Notes: generated by a model not told the origin, from the letters alone. DNA of 64,000 nt from Saccharospirillum salsuginis (GCF_014651855.1 NZ_BMXR01000016.1:41498-105497), one strand, 5' to 3'. Positions 1-9,932 are shown, numbered from the stretch's first letter. Translations and numbers: made by a program.

Positions 1-2
1 TG

Positions 3-428
3 GAAGTCGACATTCCGCCCTTGCGCGAACGCAAGGAAGACATCCCGCTGTTGTTTCACCATTTCGTGCTGATCGCGGCGGCCCGTTACGACCGCGAAAG
101 CATTCCGCTGGACGCCAATCAGGCCGCCCGACTGATGCAGCACGACTGGCCCGGCAATGTACGGGAGTTGCGTAACCTGGCCGAACGCTATGTGCTGATG
201 GGCCCAGCTGTTCTGGAAACGGGAGCCGAGACATTGACGGGGGATGTGCAGGACCAACAGAGCCTGCCGGATATGGTGGACGCCTTCGAACGCTCGGTGA
301 TTTCAAGTGCCCTGCAGGCCTGTCAGGGCAGCATCAAGGAGACCATGGTGCGCTTGGGTCTGGCGCGCAAGACGCTCTACGACAAGATGAAAAAGCACGG
401 GCTGGATAAGGCTGAATTCAAGGAATAA
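3..428 (+). CDS. DctD-like sigma-54-dependent response regulator, C-terminal part
   Basis: The gene enters the window already open; the frame reads from base 3 and the first residues, E-V-D-I-P-P-L-R-E-R, are the conserved end of a sigma-54 AAA+ core. The C-terminal lid with WPGNVRELRN follows, then a linker and a Fis-type helix-turn-helix ending in ARKTLYDKMKKHGL, which is characteristic of DctD. Family members answer a DctB-type sensor kinase and switch on C4-dicarboxylate uptake through sigma-54 RNA polymerase. The receiver domain and Walker motifs lie outside the window, so the dicarboxylate role is inferred from the HTH signature alone. Confidence 0.85.
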   Translation, partial: EVDIPPLRERKEDIPLLFHHFVLIAAARYDRESIPLDANQAARLMQHDWPGNVRELRNLAERYVLMGPAVLETGAETLTGDVQDQQSLPDMVDAFERSVISSALQACQGSIKETMVRLGLARKTLYDKMKKHGLDKAEFKE

Positions 429-594
429 TGACACTCTGATTACGTCTACGGAATGAATGCTTCTAATAAGGATGTTTGATGATACCAATATGCAAATATC
501 ACTCTATGATGTTAATGATGTGATCGAATTGGCAGAAATGTTTCGGCACGATATCTTAGACTGTAAGGACAATCCAAAACGGTAGGGACTACCG

Positions 595-885
595 ATGAAG
601 ATCACCATGTCTACGAGGATTGTAGTAGCAGTTGCATTTTCCTCTTTATTAATTTATGCATCATTGCACGCCTTTCATGTAGATAGTGAAGGCACTGCAA
701 TGGCGCAAGATCCCGTCAATCAACACTCCTCTTCCAGTAGTTCATATGAAGAGGAGGTCCCACCTCCCATTGATCGAGCTATTCCACAACGGCAGAACAG
801 AAAAGTATTCGATGTTAAAGAATCTTTGGATCCTATCCAGTTGGAGGAATCGTTCGGAATTACTCGAGTACCGGTCAAGCAGTGA
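595..885 (+). CDS. small exported or membrane-anchored hypothetical protein
   Basis: A 96-residue protein starting MKITMSTRIVVAVAF, with an N-terminal hydrophobic segment (about residues 8-25) that could be a signal peptide or anchor. A Ser-rich stretch (HSSSSSSYEEE) and a proline/charged tail follow. A GTAGGGA stretch just upstream could serve as ribosome binding site. It ends 31 bases before the start of the RHS shell gene on the same strand, so the two may be co-transcribed and this could be an accessory secretion or assembly factor. I do not recognise the family. Confidence 0.55.
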   Translation: MKITMSTRIVVAVAFSSLLIYASLHAFHVDSEGTAMAQDPVNQHSSSSSSYEEEVPPPIDRAIPQRQNRKVFDVKESLDPIQLEESFGITRVPVKQ

Positions 886-916
886 CATTAGCGTTAAAAG
901 TCGAATAGGGAATTTT

Positions 917-3900
917 ATGAGTTTCAATTACAAATCACTTTGGTTACTGCTATGTGGAGTAGTAGCCAGCATGCATACCTCGGCAATAGAGGTTAGAGAT
1001 TACTATGAAGAACCAGGTTTGCAGGAGTATCGGGCTGACCTAGGGAATACCTTTAATGAGTCAATCAGTCCTTTTGGTGGAACCCTGCAGTTGAAATACA
1101 ATGACATCATTGTACCTGGCAATGGTGGTATGGATGTTGTAGTCCAGCGGTCTTACACAAGTATTCAAAATGATCAGTACCCCGATTCTGATTCAATCCT
1201 GGGGTTTGGTTGGAACCTTCACTACGGAAGAGTGGTATCTCCAAAAAACGGGTTCTATTGCAACAACGTCGACGATAGTTCGTATCTAAATCCGTCTTAC
1301 GAATCACCAGATGGATCTCGTCATATGTTATTCAAGAATACCGAGTTGAATGACGGTAGTTGGATCACAAAAAGCAATTGGAGAGGGGAGTGTGTTGGAG
1401 GGCCGCTGGGTTTTGATCAAGGAATGATTATGACCTCGCCTACAGGGGTTAGATATCATGCAACATTCAATGCCCCGGGTAAGAATGTATGGTTAGTGGA
1501 AAAAATAGTAGACCTGAATGGCAATGAAATATTTATCGATTACGAGGTAAATCCTGAACAAAAAGCGTTGATCAAGGCAATTTATCGTTCGGAAGAAGGG
1601 TACGAGAGTGAAGCTAAGCTGGGAGACGCCGTTGTAGAGTTTAGTTACTTTGATGAAGATACTGTATACGCCCGAATTAAGCGTATAAGCTCAAACGACC
1701 GATCTTGGGAATACAACTACGACTTGGTAACCGAAGGACCATTTGAAAACGAGGTAGTGTATCAGCTCTCTAGAGTTATTCGGCCAGATGGGGAATACTG
1801 GGAGTATGGGTACTATGACCGCATGAACAACCCAGACCCTATTGGTTCTAATGACGAACAAGCAGGTTCATACTCCTTAAAGTCTATTACAAACCCAAGA
1901 GGCGGTTATACCGAGTACACTTACCAGTATGTGTTCTTTGATCAAGCTGTAAAAGATATTCGTGAAGCTCGGACTACAGCTATTTTCAGAAAAACTGTTA
2001 GTGGTGACAATGTAGAGGTATCAACTTGGAAATACAGCTTCGAACCTCACTCCGAACCGGCAGCATTTGATAATGAGGGAAATCCACTCCTTTATTTGGA
2101 TGTAACAACGGTTGAAGGGCCCACAAAAACGGAAAAGTACTATCATTTTGGTAAATCTTATACGTTGATTGACATGGGTGAGCCTGATGATGGCGAGTCA
2201 GGTAAACATCACTTGTTTTGGGAGAAATGGCAGATAGGCTTGCTTCGCCGAATCGAAATATATAGTAATAACGACGAGTTGATGTCGGTTACAGTAAACA
2301 ATTGGAAAAAAAGGCTAGTATCGAAGAATTACTTTGATCATGGCTCCATGTATCGTCCGGACTGGTGGACGGATGACAGTTCTCGAGAGTATACCTATGC
2401 GGCGCAGCTTGAATGGACAGGAAGTAAAAAAGACAGCTATGCTACTTTGCCTGACGGCGAATTCACCAGAACGATTAACTATTTATCCTATGACGATTAT
2501 GGGAATCCAACTTACATAAGGGAAAGTGGAAATGTAGAGTGGGATTCGTCAGTATTGGATGGACACCGGATCGCTGAAGGCTCTGCTCAAGATGATAGGA
2601 ATAGATATATTCGTATATCATATGGTAATGATGTAGATAATTGGTTGATTGGTCAAGTGCGGTCAAAGACTACTCAGGTTGATGGGGTTGATAAGGACAA
2701 GGCTACTTATAGCTATGATGCTAATGGTAATTTAATAAGTGAAACTGTTAATGGTCTGGTTACTACATTCGAATATCATTCACATGGAGAGGTGAATCTT
2801 GTTGAGGAGCCTACCGGAAAAACTACTGTGTTTGAGAGCTATAAAAGAGGTGTTCCTCAATCTATAGAAAAGCCTTTGGGCGTCCACGAAAATATAGTAG
2901 TTAATGATACTGGTACTATAAGAAGCTTTGAAAACGGAGTAGGCGATAAAACATTATACGAATATGATGGCTTGGGTCGTATTACGAAGATAACCTTTCC
3001 TATTGGGCTTCCTGTTAATATAGATTATTCCTACAATGAGCGAACGTTAACTCGTGGACCGTTCAAACAAATCGATCAATATGACTCTTTGGGAAATGTT
3101 GTTAAAGTGGAATATCAAGATACAAGTACTTCCGAAGTGGTTTGGACTCACTATGAGTTTGATCCACTTGGAAGAAAAGTGTTTGAATCACTTCCAAACG
3201 AGGAGTCACGAGGAACTGTATACGAATACGATGCTCTCAACCGTATTATAGCGTCGACGGATCCCGCTGGAAACGTAACAGAGTGGAGTTATGATGACCA
3301 TTTAGAAGAAGTAACAGATGCTAATGGGAATGTAACAAGGATTGTATTTCAGCAGATAGGACTTTCTGTCCGGTGGCCATACAAGATAGTTCAGCCAGCG
3401 TCGAAAGGAACTATAGTTGTCAGAAATGAGAAAGGACAGGTACTTCGGATACTTCAGGGAAAGTCACTGGAAAATGGTGACATCCAAGGGTTTGAAAAAA
3501 CGTTTTCTTACACCAAGATTGGCCGAATTGCTTCAGAGAGTAGCCCCGAACAAGGCACTTTCACATTTGAATATGATGAGGTGGGTCGTTTGTCGGCTAA
3601 AAAGCACCCAGGAAATGCAACTGTACAATATGAGTATGACGCGATGGATCGTGTCGCAAAAGTCACATCGATAGATGGTGATGTTGACATTGAGTATGAA
3701 TATGACAAAGCCGGACGGCTTAAACTATCTCGATCTGGCGAAAATCAAAGAAGCTATAGTTACGATGAGAACGGGAATATTACTACTAGTACGCTTTCTA
3801 TATTAGGCGTATACGACCACTCCATGTCGATCCAGCGTTTTTATAATGAGCTGGACCATGTATCGAAAGAAATTTACCCAGATGGTTTGACTATAGAATA

Positions 3901-6900
3901 TGAACCTAATGCATTCGGTCAGGCAACGAAAATCGGTGAGTTTGCCAATTCAATTAGTTATCATCCGAATGGGGTTGTCAAAGAGTATGTTCTAGGAAAT
4001 GGTGTTAATGTTAGTCAAGGACTTGAAAAACGTCAGCTACTGGAGACTGTAAAAGCCGATGATGTTCTGGATTACTATATTGGTTATGATGACGTGAGTA
4101 ATATTTCTTACGTAAACGACTATATTGGTGATAGGCGGTATTTATACAGCTATGATGAACTGAATCAGCTAAGAGAAGCAAAGGTGTATGAAAGAAATGG
4201 GTATTACTATCGTGAATTGTACGCTAGGGTTTATGAATATGACTATTTAGGGAATATTTCGAGCAGTTGCTGTACTCCCAAGCGGTTTGGTAGCGATTAT
4301 CGCTACAATAAGTATTACGGTTATGGTTCTAATAAGTTGGAAGCTTTCCAGTTTGGAAGCTCCATAAATGAATACCAATATAACATGGATGGTACTCCTT
4401 CGCAGAAGAGAGTGATTGGTCATCAAGGTTTTGTAAGCGATTTTTATAGCTACCGATTTGACGCAGATCAGAACTTGAGAAAAATCAATCATGGCAACCA
4501 TACTATTAATTTCAGCTACGACAGTAATGGTATGATGGTGTCAGCCGAAAACATTGGACCTGGCTACAAATATGATACTAAATTCAGTTTGTATTCAAGC
4601 GGTGGGAATCTGATCTATACAGAAGAATTTAACACCTGTAAATCTCTAACATATGTGCGATTGGCCGGAAAACTGATTGCAAAGTCAGAGCTGGACGATT
4701 TCGATAATGGAACCTTGGATGGTGACTCGGATGGCATGAGCGACTGTCTAGAAGCGAGATATGGTTTGAACTCAGAAGATCCGAGTGATGCAGATGGTGA
4801 TTTGGACCAAGATGGCTTGACCAACTCTGAAGAGATTGCACTTGGTAGTCATTTAACGTTAGCCGATAGTGATAGTGATGGAATCGACGATAATGAAGAA
4901 GCGGCATTAGGGACCTCTCCAATATTAGCCGATTCGGATTATGATGGGTTAAATGATTTGCGAGAAGTTGAACTTGGACTGAATCCGGTAAATGAAGATA
5001 CTGATGGCGATGGAATAAAGGATTCAATTGAAGTTAGAGTAGGTCTGGATGCAGATAACCCACAGGACGCCTACCAGGACCTAGATGAAGACTTATTTAG
5101 CAATCGACAGGAAGCGCTTGCCAATACCAGCCTGGATGATGCGGCAGATTATCCTCAAGGTGAGCACACACTACTCTGGAAGCAGAAAGTAATTGCGGGT
5201 GATTCTGCGATTCCGGCACTGGATAAGTTGGGAAACTCATATATTCTATCTAGCTGGGATATAATAAAGATATCTCCTAGTGGGAAGAGGGAGCAGTTAG
5301 CCGAAACCGATGGAAGGTACTGGAGTCAAGGTTATCAACGTTCAATGCAAATCGATGGGGATAAAGCATTGATGGTTCCTTGGGATTATACTCTTGGGAT
5401 ATATGACAATAGTGCTGAAGAGTTATATTACTCAGATAAAGTCATTGAAAAGTCTGAGGTTGATGGAGTGCTGGCAATGATAAGGCCAGGACAATACAAA
5501 TTAGCGCAGACAGTTTCAGACAAGAGTTACATTGCGGAAAGTACTCCCGAACAAGCTAAGTTGTTGTATTCCTTTAGCCCTGACGAGAAAGTACATGGTA
5601 TTCTGATTGATTATCATGGTAATAGCATTGTTTGGTATGAGAGCTACTTGTCCGTGTTTAATGCGGATAATGAATTGATGTGGACCGAGCGACCTGCGCA
5701 GTCATTCGTCGCCATTGATAACGCCTTATACTTGTACAACTTCGAACATTATCCAATTCGAAGTCATCAGCCGAGATACTCTTTTGCAAAGTATTCGTTG
5801 AGTGGAAACCTACTGTGGGGAAAAGATCTCAATGTGAAAGTCGGGGTGTCAGATATCGAGGGCAACAGCTATCTGGGAGTTAAACGTGGAGATGATCCAT
5901 CAACGTTAACATCTTTCACTCCATCAGGTCAGCTTCGCTGGGAAAATGAACTCGAAGATGGCGAAGTACTATTCGATTTGTTACTGGCACAACCTGATAA
6001 GCTACTGGTTGTTACCTCAAAGTCACTATATTTGTTGAACTTGGGTGGAGACACAGTTTGGAACGCTCCCGCACCGTGGTCAGCCTCTGCGATCGACGGA
6101 CGTGTGACTATGGATCGTGATGGAACGGTTTTAACCATGATCGAGGACTATGGCTTGTATGCGATTGCTACACCTGCAAAAGGAATGGCTAATACTCCAA
6201 GTCCGGCTAGAGTCATGGGAGTTGGAAATTCGGTCAATGCCTGTTATCGAGGCAGTGAGGCATATGCGATTGATAGTGACCTCGACAACGATCAGGTTAG
6301 TGATTGTTTCGAGTCGTTCTTCGCTTACGATTTTGATGGGCAAGGTGATAGTGACCTTGATGGTCTAACAAATGCTGAAGAATTAGCTTTGGGAACCAGC
6401 TTTCTTGTCGCCGATACAGATCAGGATGGCCTAAGTGATAGGCAGGAAAGTGATGCATCGACCCATCCTCTATTATCGGACACTGATGGTGATACCATTT
6501 TGGATGGAGATGAAATCGAAAAAGGAAACAGCCCTGTAGTTGCAAATGTTAAAAGTGATGTTGATGTAGATGGATATCCTGACGTGGTAGAAATGGTGTT
6601 CGAAACTGACTACAACAGTCCCGCTTCGGTTCCCGAGTTGGATAGTCCAGTACCAGTCCTGGAAGTAGATGAAAAATTCAGTGAGAGAAGTGTTGACTCC
6701 ATACAAAAGTATCGAGTTTTCGAGCACGAATATGGCTATTACTTTAGAACCAATGAGGGGATAGTTTCAACGGATCATGCAGGAGAGTTGAAGTGGATAT
6801 ATTCACTTGACGAAAACTACTCTAGAGAAAGAATTGCAGTAGGGAAGAATGGGAGGTTATTTCTTTGTGCGGATGCCATTGAGGAACCTTATGAAGGGAA

Positions 6901-7873
6901 GGTTTTCTCACTGGGTGTCGATGGTGTATTAGATTGGCAGTATCGATATGTGGATTCTAATTATTGTATGGATATGGTATTAACCTCAGATAATGATCTT
7001 TACGTAACATTTGGGTTTCATTCATATCACCACGACCCGAAAATTATACAGTTTGATGAAAACGGGTCTATTGAACGTGAACGCCGCATGACAAATCGAT
7101 TGTCGAGTATTGTGGAAACTGCCAGTGGTCAATTGGCCGGTGTTAGCTGGGGTACTGAGGTGTTGCTACCTGATTTAACGGTCGATTGGCGAAATGATAG
7201 CTGTAATACATCGGATGCAATCGACTCATTGACTGTGCCCATGTCGAATGGAAATGTCCTCCACTATGGTGACTGTGTCGCACTCTTCAGTGCTGAGGGA
7301 GATAGGTTGTGGTACAGCTACAGTCTAGGTATCGGTCAGGAGATTGAGATAAATAGTATTGTTGTTGACCATGAGGATAATATCTATCTCGCAGCTGATT
7401 CGGTTATTTATAAGTACGATGAGCTAGGTAACCTTATTTGGGAGTATGAAAACGAGTATGGTCTCATGTCAGAACTGAGTACTTCTCGAAACGGTTCTTT
7501 GCTGTTTTCGTCATCTAACCGAATCATTGAGCTCGACTTTGATGGCAATGTTCGACGTACGATTCAAAGCTCCTATGTCAGTACGGACACAAAAGTGTAT
7601 GCGTCAACAACCGGAGTGTGGTGGTTTGTCAACGATAACTCGATCTTCGCGATACAACCTGACATCATTGAATCTCAGATATCAACGACATGGAGCAGCT
7701 TGGAAGGTGGCCAACTGGGTACGCGTTCAATCTGCGTAAGGGATACACAATTCCTGAGTGCAACGCAGGATTCAGACGGCAACGGTCTCACGGACTGTAT
7801 GGACTACTTAACGTCGCTTTCACTGCCAGCAACTAATGTAGAATACACACCATTAGAGGGGCAAATGCAATGA
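917..7873 (+). CDS. large exported RHS/YD-repeat protein with TSP3 repeats and propeller domains (RHS shell)
   Basis: The open frame begins at 686, but ATG 917 gives a clean signal peptide (MSFNYKSLWLLLCGVVASMHTSA) and about 2318 residues. Roughly residues 60-1240 hold many RHS/YD-type repeats (YEYDGLGR, YEYDALNR, FEYDEVGR, YEYDAMDR). Around 1260-1410 lies a calcium-binding thrombospondin type 3 block (DSDGMSD, DSDSDGIDD, DTDGDGIKD). A beta-propeller-like region with repeated blade-like motifs follows to about 1750, then a second TSP3 block (about 1785-1910), a second propeller-like region and a last DSDGNGLTD motif. The RHS core terminus and toxin are missing here and are encoded by the next gene, whose ATG overlaps this stop. 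Base composition is clearly more AT-rich than the rest of the window, suggesting transfer. Role inferred: cell-surface or secreted shell that carries a toxin plug. Confidence 0.85.
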   Translation: MSFNYKSLWLLLCGVVASMHTSAIEVRDYYEEPGLQEYRADLGNTFNESISPFGGTLQLKYNDIIVPGNGGMDVVVQRSYTSIQNDQYPDSDSILGFGWNLHYGRVVSPKNGFYCNNVDDSSYLNPSYESPDGSRHMLFKNTELNDGSWITKSNWRGECVGGPLGFDQGMIMTSPTGVRYHATFNAPGKNVWLVEKIVDLNGNEIFIDYEVNPEQKALIKAIYRSEEGYESEAKLGDAVVEFSYFDEDTVYARIKRISSNDRSWEYNYDLVTEGPFENEVVYQLSRVIRPDGEYWEYGYYDRMNNPDPIGSNDEQAGSYSLKSITNPRGGYTEYTYQYVFFDQAVKDIREARTTAIFRKTVSGDNVEVSTWKYSFEPHSEPAAFDNEGNPLLYLDVTTVEGPTKTEKYYHFGKSYTLIDMGEPDDGESGKHHLFWEKWQIGLLRRIEIYSNNDELMSVTVNNWKKRLVSKNYFDHGSMYRPDWWTDDSSREYTYAAQLEWTGSKKDSYATLPDGEFTRTINYLSYDDYGNPTYIRESGNVEWDSSVLDGHRIAEGSAQDDRNRYIRISYGNDVDNWLIGQVRSKTTQVDGVDKDKATYSYDANGNLISETVNGLVTTFEYHSHGEVNLVEEPTGKTTVFESYKRGVPQSIEKPLGVHENIVVNDTGTIRSFENGVGDKTLYEYDGLGRITKITFPIGLPVNIDYSYNERTLTRGPFKQIDQYDSLGNVVKVEYQDTSTSEVVWTHYEFDPLGRKVFESLPNEESRGTVYEYDALNRIIASTDPAGNVTEWSYDDHLEEVTDANGNVTRIVFQQIGLSVRWPYKIVQPASKGTIVVRNEKGQVLRILQGKSLENGDIQGFEKTFSYTKIGRIASESSPEQGTFTFEYDEVGRLSAKKHPGNATVQYEYDAMDRVAKVTSIDGDVDIEYEYDKAGRLKLSRSGENQRSYSYDENGNITTSTLSILGVYDHSMSIQRFYNELDHVSKEIYPDGLTIEYEPNAFGQATKIGEFANSISYHPNGVVKEYVLGNGVNVSQGLEKRQLLETVKADDVLDYYIGYDDVSNISYVNDYIGDRRYLYSYDELNQLREAKVYERNGYYYRELYARVYEYDYLGNISSSCCTPKRFGSDYRYNKYYGYGSNKLEAFQFGSSINEYQYNMDGTPSQKRVIGHQGFVSDFYSYRFDADQNLRKINHGNHTINFSYDSNGMMVSAENIGPGYKYDTKFSLYSSGGNLIYTEEFNTCKSLTYVRLAGKLIAKSELDDFDNGTLDGDSDGMSDCLEARYGLNSEDPSDADGDLDQDGLTNSEEIALGSHLTLADSDSDGIDDNEEAALGTSPILADSDYDGLNDLREVELGLNPVNEDTDGDGIKDSIEVRVGLDADNPQDAYQDLDEDLFSNRQEALANTSLDDAADYPQGEHTLLWKQKVIAGDSAIPALDKLGNSYILSSWDIIKISPSGKREQLAETDGRYWSQGYQRSMQIDGDKALMVPWDYTLGIYDNSAEELYYSDKVIEKSEVDGVLAMIRPGQYKLAQTVSDKSYIAESTPEQAKLLYSFSPDEKVHGILIDYHGNSIVWYESYLSVFNADNELMWTERPAQSFVAIDNALYLYNFEHYPIRSHQPRYSFAKYSLSGNLLWGKDLNVKVGVSDIEGNSYLGVKRGDDPSTLTSFTPSGQLRWENELEDGEVLFDLLLAQPDKLLVVTSKSLYLLNLGGDTVWNAPAPWSASAIDGRVTMDRDGTVLTMIEDYGLYAIATPAKGMANTPSPARVMGVGNSVNACYRGSEAYAIDSDLDNDQVSDCFESFFAYDFDGQGDSDLDGLTNAEELALGTSFLVADTDQDGLSDRQESDASTHPLLSDTDGDTILDGDEIEKGNSPVVANVKSDVDVDGYPDVVEMVFETDYNSPASVPELDSPVPVLEVDEKFSERSVDSIQKYRVFEHEYGYYFRTNEGIVSTDHAGELKWIYSLDENYSRERIAVGKNGRLFLCADAIEEPYEGKVFSLGVDGVLDWQYRYVDSNYCMDMVLTSDNDLYVTFGFHSYHHDPKIIQFDENGSIERERRMTNRLSSIVETASGQLAGVSWGTEVLLPDLTVDWRNDSCNTSDAIDSLTVPMSNGNVLHYGDCVALFSAEGDRLWYSYSLGIGQEIEINSIVVDHEDNIYLAADSVIYKYDELGNLIWEYENEYGLMSELSTSRNGSLLFSSSNRIIELDFDGNVRRTIQSSYVSTDTKVYASTTGVWWFVNDNSIFAIQPDIIESQISTTWSSLEGGQLGTRSICVRDTQFLSATQDSDGNGLTDCMDYLTSLSLPATNVEYTPLEGQMQ

Positions 7874-7893
7874 GTTGCTATTTAAAAGGGATT
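7502..7893 (+). repeat. 392-bp direct repeat, copy 1 (3' end of RHS shell plus start of plug gene)
   Basis: This segment covers the last part of the shell gene and the first eight codons of the plug gene. It recurs 2455 bases downstream at the same length with only a few substitutions. The two copies bracket the plug, its immunity gene, an IS4 remnant and an orphan gene. Confidence 0.95.
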
Positions 7894-8856
7894 CTAAGCA
7901 AGCTGATGTGGATAGGTGTGCTCGCCTCTGTCGCCATAAGTGCGCAGGCCAGTCGAGAGACCACCTACCTCCATACCGACCACCTGGGCACCGTTGTGGC
8001 AGCCACGGATGAATCCGGCTCGATTGTCTATCGCAAACAATTCGATGACTATGGCGACTGGTTGAACACCAGCAGTTCAGTGGCGGAAAACCACCCCGAG
8101 GGCTATACTGGCAAGCCGCTTCTGGAGGAAGCGGGCCTGGTTTACATGGGTGCCCGATTCTACGACCCCGAAATTGGCCGATTCCTGTCGCCGGACCCTG
8201 TAGGGTTCGATGTACAAGAACCGATGCTCTTTAACAAATACCTGTACGGGAGCAACAATCCTGTACTCATGGTAGACCCGGACGGCAATCGGCCGGTGGA
8301 GTACTATCGTGTAGAACCGACCTATTCCACGGTATCGGCGGGCCATCTGAAAGAATTCTATGGGGACCACGGATTCATCACTTCTGCGAGTACAGAGGAA
8401 GATGAACGGGCTGTGGAGTTCATGGAGAATGCCATTGTCGGTGGCGTTAGCATGATACCCATCATGCGTGGTGCGCAGTTGGCTGTTAATGCTACTCGGT
8501 CGATAAGGGCTGCTAGAGGCGCAAATAGTGCACTCAAACAATTTGGGCGAAGTGTTGATGACCTTTCATCAGCAGCAAGCCAAGCTATTAACAAAGAGGG
8601 ACTAACTGCTGCTGCGCGTGCGTTAACTAAACATGCTTCAGGGCAAAGAAGTTCTGGTTCCTTCCCTAAATTAACGGGAGGCATAGCAGAGCAGAATAAA
8701 GCTGCAAGGGAGATTGTCGATGAAATTTTAGGCAATTCACAGTCATCCTTTACTAATTTAAGCCGTGGGGGGCTGGAAGTTCGGGCGCCCGATGGTCGAG
8801 GTCTAAGATATAACAGTGATGGAAAACTATCTGGTTTTCTTGATCCAAGGAAATGA
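7870..8856 (+). CDS. RHS core C-terminus fused to a polymorphic toxin domain (plug), with its own signal peptide
   Basis: This 328-residue protein starts at an ATGA overlap with the shell gene. Residues 1-28 form a signal peptide ending AISAQAS. Residues 29-140 are the classic end of an RHS core: HTDHLGT, GARFYDPEIGRFLSPDP, and NNPVLMVDPDGN, after which family toxins diverge. The variable tail (about 141-328) contains a hydrophobic patch near 172-188 and a C-terminal domain with LTKHASGQR, a GG-containing segment and RAPDGRGLRY. That pattern is like small nuclease toxins of polymorphic toxin systems (possibly BECR-fold), but the exact family is not certain. RHS toxins are normally fused to the shell; here the plug is a separate exported polypeptide. 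It overlaps the immunity gene by four bases. Confidence 0.82.
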   Translation: MSCYLKGILSKLMWIGVLASVAISAQASRETTYLHTDHLGTVVAATDESGSIVYRKQFDDYGDWLNTSSSVAENHPEGYTGKPLLEEAGLVYMGARFYDPEIGRFLSPDPVGFDVQEPMLFNKYLYGSNNPVLMVDPDGNRPVEYYRVEPTYSTVSAGHLKEFYGDHGFITSASTEEDERAVEFMENAIVGGVSMIPIMRGAQLAVNATRSIRAARGANSALKQFGRSVDDLSSAASQAINKEGLTAAARALTKHASGQRSSGSFPKLTGGIAEQNKAAREIVDEILGNSQSSFTNLSRGGLEVRAPDGRGLRYNSDGKLSGFLDPRK

Positions 8857-9101
8857 GTATGATTCCGAATTTTAGTGTGGACTTTTTTAGTGATGTGCAG
8901 TATGAGTACATGACTGCAGAAATTTCGTATAAAGGTCAGATATTGTGCCAAATTAGTCAGGACAAAGGGAGTAGTAATATGGAAATTGAATTTTTTCATG
9001 AGCAGCGAATTGTGGGTGAGCAACCAAAAATGAAATTTCCCATTAAGGATTTTATTACGTTAATTGAAGACGTAAAGGGTGAGCTTTCTACATACAGATG
9101 A
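8853..9101 (+). CDS. probable immunity protein for the RHS plug toxin
   Basis: An 82-residue protein, mildly acidic, with no signal peptide or membrane segment. Its ATG overlaps the stop of the plug gene (ATGA), the usual arrangement of toxin and cognate immunity genes, which secures stoichiometric synthesis. The C-terminal helix-like segment (FPIKDFITLIEDVKGEL) resembles the end of many small immunity proteins. Function is inferred from position and size. Confidence 0.72.
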   Translation: MSMIPNFSVDFFSDVQYEYMTAEISYKGQILCQISQDKGSSNMEIEFFHEQRIVGEQPKMKFPIKDFITLIEDVKGELSTYR

Positions 9102-9151
9102 AATCATTTTATTTAATGCTGTTTGAAATTAATTTTTATTCTACGGAGGTC

Positions 9152-9350
9152 TTAGCTAAATTCCGAGGCGATTAAATCCTGAATCGGGTTTGTGTTGGCT
9201 ATGTTTTTCAAGTATTTCGATTGGTGCGGATAATGGTCGGGCAGCGAATGGGAGCGCTTGTCTCCGTCGTACTCATCCACGAGCTTTTTGAATTCGGCTT
9301 TGGGTAAGAACTTGAGGAGTTGGGCGAATACTGTGCTACGATGGGCCATG
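9152..9350 (-). pseudogene. IS4-type (DUF4372) transposase 5' remnant
   Basis: Reading from ATG at 9350 on the minus strand, the first 35 or so residues (MAHRSTVFAQLLKFLPKAEF, then KKLVDEYDGDKRSHSLPD) are the DUF4372 N-terminus found in IS4-family transposases. The expected catalytic DDE core is absent; the frame continues for about 27 unrelated or 3'-derived residues (ending IASEFS) and stops. It is therefore a deletion remnant. It sits between two immunity-like genes of the RHS locus, so an IS probably took part in the rearrangement there. Confidence 0.7.
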
Positions 9351-9461
9351 CTCGGTTCCTGGCCAATAGGGTCGATGTTGTTTTTGCGAACTCTATTGTA
9401 CCCCATGCCCACGGGGCCGAGCTCCCCTTCAGATCAGCCGATTTTTAACTGGACAGCAGGG

Positions 9462-9920
9462 ATGATAGATATTGCTAAAGTGATTTTAAACTTTCATAAA
9501 ATGTTACTTTCTATTGAGAAAGGGCTCTCTAATATAGGGTATTATAAGGGAGGTGATGAGTGGGACGAGTTGTCTGACCAATTGTATTATTATGCTGTTG
9601 TGAAGTATGTATATCAAGAATATGGCTTCGATATTGATCGACCGTTCGAATCATGGGAAAGGGTTAAGTACGGGGTGGTAGTGAGAGTAGAGGATGGAAG
9701 TTCGATGCTTATCGGTAAGCGGTCCGATCAAACCGAGCCTATAGTTAAGTATGAAAAACTTATTGGTCAAGAAATAGAGTTCTCGTTTGTTGGTTTTGGA
9801 AATCCTTCGTATCCCGAAGAAGATGTGGCTGGTTTAGGCTTTGTTTTAGGCTTTAGTTCCAATGCGGAAATAATTTGTGCAGCAATAGATATCTGTTCCT
9901 TTTTTGTGAAAGAACCCTAA
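9462..9920 (+). CDS. orphan immunity-like hypothetical protein
   Basis: The open frame extends upstream through the IS4 remnant, but ATG 9462 (MIDIAKVILNFHKMLL) begins the AT-rich, RHS-island-like composition and is the likelier start, giving 152 residues. No signal peptide is seen. The protein is rich in aromatic and acidic residues (DEWDELSDQLYYYAVVKYVY). It precedes the second copy of the shell 3' end, the place where the immunity gene of an earlier or displaced toxin would lie. No family was recognised; an immunity role is inferred from context. Confidence 0.55.
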   Translation: MIDIAKVILNFHKMLLSIEKGLSNIGYYKGGDEWDELSDQLYYYAVVKYVYQEYGFDIDRPFESWERVKYGVVVRVEDGSSMLIGKRSDQTEPIVKYEKLIGQEIEFSFVGFGNPSYPEEDVAGLGFVLGFSSNAEIICAAIDICSFFVKEP

Positions 9921-9932
9921 TCTGGGTATATA

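Noticed and set aside
686..916. Longer start for the RHS shell gene
   Set aside because: The extra 77 codons overlap the small gene at 595-885 in another frame and would hide the signal peptide that begins exactly at ATG 917.
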